DNA of 37,886 nt from a virus. Made by a program: the position numbers and the translations under genes. The notes beneath the pieces are model-generated. The model did not search any database, was not told where the DNA came from, and saw nothing but the letters and a program-made list of their open reading frames with translations. Below are positions 31,592 through 37,886 of the stretch, piece by piece. The first letter of the stretch is position 1. The number at the start of each line of letters is the position of its first letter. The stretch lies in IMG/VR virus record IMGVR_UViG_3300038405_000055, positions 1 through 37,886 of that record; one strand, given 5' to 3'.

Positions 31592-33285
31592 AAATTCCAT
31601 CCGATGCTGCCGAAAAACTAGAACTATACCAACAAGTAATTCGCCAATGCTTACTTTCTCGCGAAGCTCGTATGGCTACCTACCGAGAGCTTAGATCGTA
31701 TTATCTTTTTGGTGCTGCAGAAGGAGCGATTGCGCCTTTTAATAAAATCCAGCCTACGGTCCAATTACTGCAATCATTCATCTATGCGGCAGAGACTACC
31801 AAGTTCAATATTAAACTAGGAACCTCTGTAGATGACTCGGAGTTGCAAAAAGTAGGTATTTTATCGGAAGAAATTAACGATCTTTGGCATGAATCGGACA
31901 CTGATCTTATTATGGCTGATGTAGTGGCCTGGTCTTTTGTATTTAATACCGTTCATGTTAAAACTATCTGGAATAATGGTATTAGGAACTACCTTGTAGA
32001 ACCGGATAATTTTGGCGTTTATCGTGAAGATGAGCCATTCCTTCAGCGCCAAGAAGCTGTGGTACATACCTATGCTATTGCTCGCGTAGAGTTGTTACGT
32101 ATGTTAAAAGATCATCCAAGAAAAAATGAGATCGAAGTACAACTGGAATCTGCTAATAAAGCACAGACAGATGACGGTTTTCCGTCCGGACTGCAGAATC
32201 TTATAATTACAGCCACAACCCCAAAAATGACTGGCCAACCAGCCGGAGGTATTATCGGCAATCAGGTACAATACTCTTATGTGCCTAATGTAGATGCTGA
32301 CCTTATCGAAATGTACGAATTATACTTATGGGATGATGAAGAATCTGATTATCGAATTGTTACTTTAGCTTCTCCCGGGATTATTATCTACGACCGTAAG
32401 AATTTTATTGTGCCCGGTACTCTTCCTTTCACTAAAATATGCCCTGAACCTTTGCCTTATTACTATTGGGGTCAGTCTTTTGCGGCCAAGCTTGTCCCTC
32501 TACAGGACTGGCGTACCCAACGTACAGAGCAAATCCGAAAACTTCTAGAACTTCAAGTAAAGCCTCCTAAATTTGTTAAAGGGCTTTCTGGCATTCCAGA
32601 AGAAAAACTCCAAGCCCTTTATCGGGCTGGCGGTATGGTTACTTCTTCTACTCCTACTGCTCAAGTAGAGAATTTTAAACCTGATATTCCTCAGGATATT
32701 TTTAAAGAGATCAGTCAAATTGATGCTATGTTTGAGGAGATGGCGGGTATTACATCTGTTATGCAAGGGAAATCAGAATCCGGAGTCAGGGCACGAGGAC
32801 ATGCGAATCTCCTCGCGCGTTTAGCTTCTTCTCGTCCAAAGCAATATGCTATGAAGCTAGAAGATGCCCTAGAAGGTATTGCCTATCGTATGCTTCGCTT
32901 ATTCCAGATAAACTCAGATAAAACATATAATCTTCCCGGCGTTGACGGAAATCTCACCGACGCAGTATTTATTGCTAACCAATTCACTAAAGATTTTTCA
33001 GTGAAAGTAGACGCTCATTCTTCTTCTCCTATATTTGCTGAGGATCATAAATCTGATATGATCGAACTGTTTAAAGCTCAGGCAGTGGATAGAGAAACGC
33101 TTCTGTCGGCATTTGACCCGCCCAACTTGCAAGTCTTGAAAAAGCAGCTTAGAATTAGAGAGGAAAAAGAAGCGCAAACGCAACAGCAAATGCAGATGGC
33201 GGCAGCTTCGCAAAAAGAATCTGGCGATAAAAAAGGCGCAAATGATCTAGCCAATCGCCGTGCTCTAGATCAATCAGGCAGTTGA
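31588..33285 (+). CDS. Portal protein
   Basis: 565 residues. The N-terminus (LYQQVIRQCLLSREARMATYRELRSYY) and the stem/wing pattern (VKTIWNNGIRNYLVEPDNFGVYRED; PYYYWGQSFAAKLVPLQDWRTQRTEQIRKLL) match podovirus portals. The C-terminus is a Q-rich helix (EEKEAQTQQQMQMAAAS) like a portal barrel. Dodecameric channel for DNA. It overlaps the previous gene by 4 bases (ATGA). Confidence 0.88.
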   Translation: MKIPSDAAEKLELYQQVIRQCLLSREARMATYRELRSYYLFGAAEGAIAPFNKIQPTVQLLQSFIYAAETTKFNIKLGTSVDDSELQKVGILSEEINDLWHESDTDLIMADVVAWSFVFNTVHVKTIWNNGIRNYLVEPDNFGVYREDEPFLQRQEAVVHTYAIARVELLRMLKDHPRKNEIEVQLESANKAQTDDGFPSGLQNLIITATTPKMTGQPAGGIIGNQVQYSYVPNVDADLIEMYELYLWDDEESDYRIVTLASPGIIIYDRKNFIVPGTLPFTKICPEPLPYYYWGQSFAAKLVPLQDWRTQRTEQIRKLLELQVKPPKFVKGLSGIPEEKLQALYRAGGMVTSSTPTAQVENFKPDIPQDIFKEISQIDAMFEEMAGITSVMQGKSESGVRARGHANLLARLASSRPKQYAMKLEDALEGIAYRMLRLFQINSDKTYNLPGVDGNLTDAVFIANQFTKDFSVKVDAHSSSPIFAEDHKSDMIELFKAQAVDRETLLSAFDPPNLQVLKKQLRIREEKEAQTQQQMQMAAASQKESGDKKGANDLANRRALDQSGS

Positions 33286-33336
33286 TGGTGATGCCGTCAC
33301 ACCCCGTTAGGCGGCAAGCAAAAGGAGGCCCAAAAA

Positions 33337-33372
33337 ATGGCTCGTAAGCATCGCAAGACCCATCGTAAGTAA
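33337..33372 (+). CDS. Micro-ORF 1: MARKHRKTHRK
   Basis: 11 codons with a perfect AAAGGAGG eight bases before ATG. Eight of eleven residues are Arg, Lys or His; none is acidic. It ends just before the terminator at 33402. Such a strong ribosome site on so short an ORF argues for translation. See the linked micro-ORFs. Confidence 0.6.
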   Translation: MARKHRKTHRK

Positions 33373-33401
33373 GCTGGCCCTCTACGGGGTATACTAATCA
33401 C

Positions 33402-33429
33402 AGAGGGGCATTAATTTGCCCCTCTTTTT
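33402..33429 (+). terminator. Strong intrinsic terminator inside the head cluster
   Basis: Perfect 8-bp stem AGAGGGGC / GCCCCTCT, loop ATTAATTT, then TTTTC. It lies between micro-ORF 1 and micro-ORF 2, so portal and capsid transcripts are separated. Confidence 0.88.
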
Positions 33430-33444
33430 CTAGGGGTATATAAT
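33416..33444 (+). promoter_or_regulatory. Near-consensus sigma70 promoter for scaffold/coat genes
   Basis: TTGCCC (33416-33421), 17-base spacer, TATAAT (33439-33444). The -35 sits in the terminator stem and the -10 overlaps the ATG of micro-ORF 2 (33443). It would restart transcription for micro-ORFs 3-6, scaffold and coat. Confidence 0.65.
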
Positions 33445-33499
33445 GGCATCAGGACATACTGGATATAGACATAATAAAAAACGAAAGGGGAGAAAATAA
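33443..33499 (+). CDS. Micro-ORF 2: MASGHTGYRHNKKRKGRK
   Basis: 18 residues, net +7, no acidic residue. AGGGG six bases before ATG. Because the ATG overlaps the promoter's -10, it can be translated only from readthrough transcripts. Confidence 0.5.
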   Translation: MASGHTGYRHNKKRKGRK

Positions 33500-33501
33500 T
33501 C

Positions 33502-33555
33502 ATGGCTGTAGGACACGCAAAAGGTCGAGCTAAAATCCGACGTCAGAGGTCTTAA
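33502..33555 (+). CDS. Micro-ORF 3: MAVGHAKGRAKIRRQRS
   Basis: 17 residues, net +6, no acidic residue. GGGGAG nine bases before ATG. Shares the G-H-A/T start with ORFs 2 and 4. Confidence 0.6.
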   Translation: MAVGHAKGRAKIRRQRS

Positions 33556-33557
33556 TT

Positions 33558-33617
33558 ATGGCTTCTTCCGGACATGCTGGTAAATCCAGAGGTAAAGCGC
33601 GATACAAGAGGAAATAG
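33558..33617 (+). CDS. Micro-ORF 4: MASSGHAGKSRGKARYKRK
   Basis: 19 residues, net +7, no acidic residue. AGAGG eight bases before ATG, two bases after ORF 3's stop. Confidence 0.6.
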   Translation: MASSGHAGKSRGKARYKRK

Positions 33618-33621
33618 TTAT

Positions 33622-33672
33622 ATGGCTCAAGGAAAAGCTAAGCGAGGCAAGGCCCGCCGAACTCGTAACTAG
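33622..33672 (+). CDS. Micro-ORF 5: MAQGKAKRGKARRTRN
   Basis: 16 residues, net +7, no acidic residue. GAGG ten bases before ATG, 4 bases after ORF 4's stop. Resembles ORF 3 without His. Confidence 0.6.
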   Translation: MAQGKAKRGKARRTRN

Positions 33673-33681
33673 GAGATAATT

Positions 33682-33759
33682 ATGTTTGTTACTGGAAAGC
33701 ATGGGTACGTAAAAAAGCGTAAACATACCCGTAAAATCGAGCAAGAGCAAAATGGCTGA
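33682..33759 (+). CDS. Micro-ORF 6: basic 25-aa peptide
   Basis: Begins MFVTGKHGYVKKRKHTRK, then IEQEQNG; net +5. TAGGAGATAATT precedes ATG, the leader used by full-length late genes here. Its last 8 bases overlap the next gene's start, so coupling is likely. Confidence 0.65.
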   Translation: MFVTGKHGYVKKRKHTRKIEQEQNG

Positions 33760-34162
33760 TATGGATAAAATGGTGGAGCTTTTTAAGGGAGCGGGAAATA
33801 ATACCGTAACCTCTCTGCCTACTGACTCTTCAGATATCCTCTCAGCCGGAGATGATTCTGCTCCTCTTTCCTCTGGGATGGCCATTCCTACGAATAAAGA
33901 TGGTATGCGAGCCTCCGCTCGTATCCAAGTCCATCTTGCTTTAAACGTTCTTGGCAAGGCTCTTACCTCATTTGATAACAATGAAGATGAAGACGCTAAA
34001 GCTATTCTTTCTGTAATGAATAGTCTTGTTAGTAAATTTGGTAATACGCAAGAAAAAGAACTAGTTCCAGCTCAGATTATGGAGCTTGTAAAATCGGAGC
34101 CGTCGTTACGTGGCATGTCGGCTCAACAGCCCCAACAGCCTCAACCGCCGCAAGGAGTCTAA
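33752..34162 (+). CDS. Hypothetical head-assembly protein
   Basis: 136 residues. ADMDKMVELFKGAGNN, acidic middle, helical part (RIQVHLALNVLGKALTSFDNNEDEDAKAILSVMNSL), and a Gln/Pro-rich end (QQPQQPQPPQGV). Position between portal and scaffold; no family recognised. Confidence 0.7.
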   Translation: MADMDKMVELFKGAGNNTVTSLPTDSSDILSAGDDSAPLSSGMAIPTNKDGMRASARIQVHLALNVLGKALTSFDNNEDEDAKAILSVMNSLVSKFGNTQEKELVPAQIMELVKSEPSLRGMSAQQPQQPQPPQGV

Positions 34163-34165
34163 ATT

Positions 34166-34342
34166 ATGTCTGATTTGTTTAAACCTTCATCGACTGGCCG
34201 ACGTGGTGTTACTGATAATGCCCGCGAGAACGGTAATATCATTAATCCTCCGCGTTTCCCTGAAATTGGTGGATTTACCTCCACCAAACCTGTCCAACAA
34301 AATGGTATTCGTATCCGTAAGCCTGGTGGAGGTGCTAAATAA
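34166..34342 (+). CDS. 58-aa basic Gly-rich protein
   Basis: SDLFKPSSTGRRGVTDNARE then PPRFPEIGGFTSTKPVQQNG and a basic end IRIRKPGGGAK. AAGGAGTCTAAATT precedes ATG; its stop overlaps the scaffold start (TAATG). Extended, probably disordered until assembled. Could also be a head component. Confidence 0.7.
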   Translation: MSDLFKPSSTGRRGVTDNARENGNIINPPRFPEIGGFTSTKPVQQNGIRIRKPGGGAK

Positions 34343-34890
34343 TGTCCGGGTCTATTGAAGGTCTGACCGTAGATCAGGTATACGGCCTTGCGCAGTTGAC
34401 TCATACCTTGGCTAATGATCCTCGAACTCGCGAGTCTTTTCTATCTCTAGTAAAACAAGGTAATCCGAATATCTCTATTCCGGAAATTGATGCTAAAAAC
34501 CAAGTGCTGGCTCAATTGGAGCAGGAGCGTCAAGCGCGGGTAGCTTTGGAAGCGCGTATCCAAGAAAAAGAGATTCGAGAAAATCTGGAGCGGAAAAAAG
34601 CAGATGTGCAATCCCGCTTTAAATTTTCTACGGAGGATATGGCCTCAGTGGAGAAGATTATGCTGGATGAACAAATTCCTAGCTACGAGACTGCTGCTAA
34701 GTATTTTCAAGCTTCTCGCCAAGTCGCTGCTGCAAGTTTTAATCCTTCCTCCATGGAATCACACCAAGTTTCTTTGCCTGATGCAAGCGTATGGAAAAAT
34801 GGATTTGGTAATCAAGCAGCTCTAAATAAAATCGCTCAGGATGAAGCCTATAAGGCTCTGAATGAGATTAGTAGTAATAACTTCCAATAA
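34342..34890 (+). CDS. Scaffolding-like protein
   Basis: 182 residues, mostly helical with a long coiled coil (IPEIDAKNQVLAQLEQERQARVALEARIQEKEIRENLERKK). Immediately upstream of the coat gene, as scaffolds usually are. Acidic and basic patches alternate. No protease gene seen, so this is not a fusion. Confidence 0.75.
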   Translation: MSGSIEGLTVDQVYGLAQLTHTLANDPRTRESFLSLVKQGNPNISIPEIDAKNQVLAQLEQERQARVALEARIQEKEIRENLERKKADVQSRFKFSTEDMASVEKIMLDEQIPSYETAAKYFQASRQVAAASFNPSSMESHQVSLPDASVWKNGFGNQAALNKIAQDEAYKALNEISSNNFQ

Positions 34891-34902
34891 GGAGATTAGA
34901 TT

Positions 34903-35910
34903 ATGCCAGTTCTCGGCACAGGTATTATGCCCTCGGGGGCAATCGGTACGGAGGCCCAATATGTCACCCGTCGGGCATTTGTGCCGAAGATGGTGGTACA
35001 AATTTATAATTCTTCTCCGCTTGCTGCCGCTTTTCTAGGTAATGCACAACCCGCCTCCGGTGGTGTTTCTTCTGTTACTGTTCCTGTGCAAGGTAATAGT
35101 TTTGTTAATGCTCAGTGGACTGATTATACAGGTACATTTGCCCAACCTTCTGTACAGCAAGGTGCGATTAACTCTGAATTTAATCTAAAGGCTCTTGTTA
35201 TTCCGATTCCATTTCTCGGGATGGAAGCTGCAGTACAGCAAAACCATGCGATTATCAAACTTATTGAAGCTCGTATGAACGACTCCACTAATGTTGCCGT
35301 AGACGCAATCTCCACTGCTTTGTATGGCAATGTTTCTAATAACCAGCAGATTATCGGGCTTCCTGGTGCTGTGGATGACGGTACTAACCTAACTACGTAT
35401 GGCAATATTAACCGCAATACCAGTACTTTCTGGAAAGCTAAACGATATGCGGCAGGTTCAGTTAATCCTACTCGCGCTTTGGTAATGCAATATATTACGG
35501 GTGTTGTTAAATCGGCAGGTGAGCTTCCTTCATTCGGCGTTATGGGTCCAGGAACCTGGCAACAACTTGCTAACGATTACCTCGGTCAGGAAGTTTATAA
35601 CGTCTCTCCGGGTTCTTCGTTCGATACTCACAGTGAAGGCGTTCGGGCTGGTTTTCAGGCTATTATGGTTGCGGGTGTTCCTATCTATATGGATGCTTAT
35701 TGTCCAGAAGGAACGTTATACCTTCTTAATAATAACTACGGTGCATTTTATATTCACGAGAATGCCGCATTCGCTTTTACTGGTTTTGAATCTACTCTCT
35801 CCAACTTCCAGATCGGTTATATTGGCGCAGTCATGGCATTGATGGAATTGGTGCTTGTAAAACCAAAAGCAACAGCTGTTATTACTGGCTTTAACTACAT
35901 TTCCCTCTAA
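34903..35910 (+). CDS. Major capsid protein
   Basis: 335 residues. The order ALVIPIPFLGMEAAVQQNHAII, then ARMNDSTNVAVDAISTALYG, VMQYITGVVKSAG...FGVMGPGTWQQLANDYLG, AIMVAGVPIYMDAYCPEGTLYLLN fits HK97-fold coats of this podovirus type. TAAGGAGATTAGATT precedes ATG, the strongest ribosome site of the cluster, as expected for the most abundant product. The next gene follows after 12 bases. Confidence 0.88.
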   Translation: MPVLGTGIMPSGAIGTEAQYVTRRAFVPKMVVQIYNSSPLAAAFLGNAQPASGGVSSVTVPVQGNSFVNAQWTDYTGTFAQPSVQQGAINSEFNLKALVIPIPFLGMEAAVQQNHAIIKLIEARMNDSTNVAVDAISTALYGNVSNNQQIIGLPGAVDDGTNLTTYGNINRNTSTFWKAKRYAAGSVNPTRALVMQYITGVVKSAGELPSFGVMGPGTWQQLANDYLGQEVYNVSPGSSFDTHSEGVRAGFQAIMVAGVPIYMDAYCPEGTLYLLNNNYGAFYIHENAAFAFTGFESTLSNFQIGYIGAVMALMELVLVKPKATAVITGFNYISL

Positions 35911-35922
35911 GGAGACACACAC

Positions 35923-37125
35923 GTGGCTATTAACAAAATTGGGGCTCTGGGTTATGCTCAAACATTGCCCGCGTTGCAAATGTCTCTTGCTGCGGGGGAA
36001 GTTTTTCTTCTTCCGGCTGGGCAAGGGGTTGTTGGGACTTTTAATTCCTCGTCTAACCTCTCTCTTACGGGATGGACGCTGGATGGTCAATATATTGTTG
36101 AGCTTGGTAAATATACCATTATCCAATATTTTGACCCTAACCTTCAAGTATGGCGATCTTTTGGGGCGGCTGGTCAAACCGCTACCTTTACCAGTGATGG
36201 TACAAACTACCGTATTGCCAATTTGACTGGCTGCCCGGTAGGAGCAATTATTACCACTGCTAGTTCTAGCCTTATTAATGGTTTTTATGGCTATAATCAA
36301 GCTGGACAGGCAGTGACTATCCAAAACGGCGTTACTACTCTTGGTAATACCACTTTGACGGTTACTCCGTCCGCTGGTGGTTCCACTTGGAATGCTATTG
36401 TGGGCGGTGCAATTAACACTACTGTAACGATTACGTCGGGGGGCGCAAGCTACACTAAAGCTCCTTTGTTGGTGTTTAATCCTCCGGCAAGTCAAGGTAG
36501 TCAACCGTATATTTTGCCGACCGCAATTTGTACGATCTCAGGTGGTGCAATTAATGCTGTGACCGTAGTTAATCAAGGTGCAGGTCTTGTCGCAGCTCCT
36601 ACGATTACTGTAATCCCTCAGCCGGGTGATACGACGGGTGGGGGTGGTATCTTGACTGTCAATGCTACTTTGGTTGGTTCTGGTACGTTGTTGTGGCTTC
36701 AACCGGCTACTCCTGGTACATCTCAAACTTCGACACCTACTTTGACTTTTTCCCCGTCAGGTGCAGCAGCAACCGTCATCATGGACTACACCGTAACCGG
36801 TTTGACTGTTACCGCAGCGGGCGTGGCTTATACATCTGGTATTACCTACAGTGTTGTAGTAGGCGCAGCCCAAATCGCAGGCTCGGCAGCAAATACTAAT
36901 CCAATGTTTGATGTTCAGCTTCTACAGCCTCGCCCCGCACAGCTTACTGTTACCACAGCCGGCACGACTTTTGCTAGTAATACTACTGTCGTGGTAGACG
37001 CAGGTCATGGTTTTCCGGCTGTTCCTCCGGCTTACTATCCGTTCTATGTCGGCGCTAGTACTCAAGCTGTTCTTACCCCGACTGTGGGTGGGCAGACCGA
37101 TACCTTTAAGCTGTATAACCTATAA
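35923..37125 (+). CDS. Beta-repeat head-decoration protein
   Basis: 400 residues, nearly all strand. Three or more repeats of the form V-T-I/V-x-x-G-G-x-x-Y-x-x-x-P (VTITSGGASYTKAPLLVF; VTVVNQGAGLVAAPTITV; LTVTAAGVAYTSGITYSV). The same repeat occurs in the adaptor and the gp10-like hub. Directly after the coat gene, the usual place of a decoration or head-fibre protein. Function inferred. Confidence 0.7.
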   Translation: MAINKIGALGYAQTLPALQMSLAAGEVFLLPAGQGVVGTFNSSSNLSLTGWTLDGQYIVELGKYTIIQYFDPNLQVWRSFGAAGQTATFTSDGTNYRIANLTGCPVGAIITTASSSLINGFYGYNQAGQAVTIQNGVTTLGNTTLTVTPSAGGSTWNAIVGGAINTTVTITSGGASYTKAPLLVFNPPASQGSQPYILPTAICTISGGAINAVTVVNQGAGLVAAPTITVIPQPGDTTGGGGILTVNATLVGSGTLLWLQPATPGTSQTSTPTLTFSPSGAAATVIMDYTVTGLTVTAAGVAYTSGITYSVVVGAAQIAGSAANTNPMFDVQLLQPRPAQLTVTTAGTTFASNTTVVVDAGHGFPAVPPAYYPFYVGASTQAVLTPTVGGQTDTFKLYNL

Positions 37126-37136
37126 GGGGTTTTGCG

Positions 37137-37394
37137 ATGATCTTCGTTACAAATAAAAACGAGTTTGAGCATCAAGATCGTTACAATGGAGTAGATTATT
37201 ATTGGAGTCCGGGAGAGAAAGTAGCAGTTCCAGAAGAAGCAGCAGCTCATATGTTTGGTTACGGGCGAAAAGAGAAGACGGAAAACTTGGTTCGACTCGG
37301 CTGGAATTGGAACGAAGAGGAAGGGGTAAAAAAACTAGCCAAATTTGTATTTAGCCAAGCCCAGGTTGTGGAAGTATCGGAAGAAGCCGCATAA
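37137..37394 (+). CDS. Small head-tail connector-region protein
   Basis: 85 residues (FVTNKNEFEHQDRYNGVDYYWSPGEKVAVPEEAAAHMFGYG...). The phrase W-S-P-G-E-K-x-x-V-P-E-x-A-A-x-H-x-F-G is widespread in small proteins behind phage coat genes. Function not known; probably structural. Confidence 0.75.
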   Translation: MIFVTNKNEFEHQDRYNGVDYYWSPGEKVAVPEEAAAHMFGYGRKEKTENLVRLGWNWNEEEGVKKLAKFVFSQAQVVEVSEEAA

Positions 37395-37409
37395 ATGAAA
37401 GGATAGAAA

Positions 37410-37886
37410 ATGGCCACATTGGCGACGTATCAAGCGGATGTGCTACGGATTTTGCATGATCCTAACTTGAATACTTATACTGCTGCCGATGTACAAAGTG
37501 CCGTTAATGAAGCTCGGAGGCAGCTAGTAGCAGATACTGGCTGTCTTCGTTCTTTGCAACCTTTGTATATCAGCCAAGGTATAGAGCAATATCCTTTTGG
37601 GCAGATTAACGGCTATTTTATTGTTAGCGGGGGGAGCGGGTATACTAATCCCACCATTACTATTAGCGGCGGCAACCCCACAACACAGGCCACGGCTACA
37701 GCTTCCTTGACCGGAGGAGTTATTACGGGAATTACAATAACCAATCCCGGGGCAGGATATCAATTCGAACAAAGTCCGATTACTGTTTCTATTGTGGATG
37801 GGACCGGCGTAGGAGCGTCTATCCAGTTTGGGTGTATCTCCGTAAATACCTTAGATATTCTGCAAATAAACTTAATCTGGACTACC
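37410..37886 (+). CDS. Head-tail adaptor (P22 gp4-like), 5' part of gene crossing the join
   Basis: Start ATG 37410 with AAAGGA upstream. ATLATYQADVLRILHDPNLNTYTAADVQSAVNEARRQLVADTG is the helical N-terminus typical of adaptors. Then a Gly-rich beta-repeat (GGSGYTNPTITISGGN; ITITNPGAGYQ) that looks inserted. It continues at bases 1-540; full length 289 residues. P22 gp4 is 166, so the repeat accounts for much of the excess. Confidence 0.75.
   Translation, partial: MATLATYQADVLRILHDPNLNTYTAADVQSAVNEARRQLVADTGCLRSLQPLYISQGIEQYPFGQINGYFIVSGGSGYTNPTITISGGNPTTQATATASLTGGVITGITITNPGAGYQFEQSPITVSIVDGTGVGASIQFGCISVNTLDILQINLIWTT
37740..37886. repeat. Right copy of the terminal overlap
   Basis: Identical to 1-147; see that entry. 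Removing one copy gives the circular genome. Confidence 0.95.

Noticed and set aside
1-37886. Diversity-generating retroelement, integrase, CRISPR array, tRNA genes
   Set aside because: I looked for reverse transcriptase motifs, template/variable repeats, recombinase signatures, spaced repeats and tRNA arms and saw none.
37740-37886. 147-bp direct terminal repeat of a linear phage genome
   Set aside because: It lies inside a coding sequence that is continuous through it, so an assembly overlap of a circular map is the better explanation.

Overview
The window is the complete genome of a small, probably virulent tailed phage. The last 147 bases (37740-37886) repeat bases 1-147 exactly, so the contig closes into a circle of about 37,739 bp. 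One gene, a P22-gp4-like head-tail adaptor, runs across the join. The gene set is podovirus-like: TerL, portal, scaffold, coat, short connector/tail-hub proteins, three large internal (ejection) proteins, one tail fibre, and no tail tube, sheath or tape-measure gene. I see no integrase, repressor, RNA polymerase, tRNA or CRISPR. Many accessory genes resemble small genes of phages of Burkholderia and related betaproteobacteria. The lipoprotein, SAR-free muramidase and 3-TM holin fit a Gram-negative host. The host assignment is an inference.

Layout: about 1 kb of non-coding control DNA (27.92-28.92 kb), rich in dyads and outward promoters, separates two divergent transcription units. Rightward (late) genes run from 28921 through the join to 12818: TerL, an HTH-like protein, a zinc-ribbon protein, portal, a cluster of very small Lys/Arg-rich peptides, scaffold, coat, a beta-repeat head/decoration protein, adaptors, a gp10-like tail hub, a GNAT acetyltransferase, three internal virion proteins (one with a lytic transglycosylase), tail fibre genes, and a lysis block (small TM protein, GH108 muramidase, 3-TM holin). 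Leftward (early/middle) genes run from 27912 down to 12822. First comes a mosaic accessory region (27.9-20.05 kb) whose GC-rich blocks look recently acquired. Then come a recombination module (Cas4-like nuclease, Sak4-like ATPase, ssDNA-binding-like protein), a UDG-like/family-A DNA polymerase fusion and a DUF3987-type helicase/ATPase. The two units converge at 12.82 kb, where the late terminator lies inside the helicase coding sequence.

The most unusual item is 33337-33759: six consecutive ORFs of 11-25 codons, most with a convincing Shine-Dalgarno. They encode very basic, partly related peptides (shared Gly-His-Ala/Thr-Gly start, K/R-rich tail) between portal and scaffold. They are split by a strong intrinsic terminator that overlaps a near-consensus sigma70 promoter. 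The arrangement suggests protamine-like, DNA-binding head peptides, but function is untested. Other notable items are a probable ADP-ribosyltransferase-domain (ART-PolyVal-like) early protein, an Ala/Trp-repeat protein, an outer-membrane lipoprotein (possible superinfection exclusion), a GC-rich lectin-like module inside the tail fibre, and a beta-repeat shared by three virion proteins.
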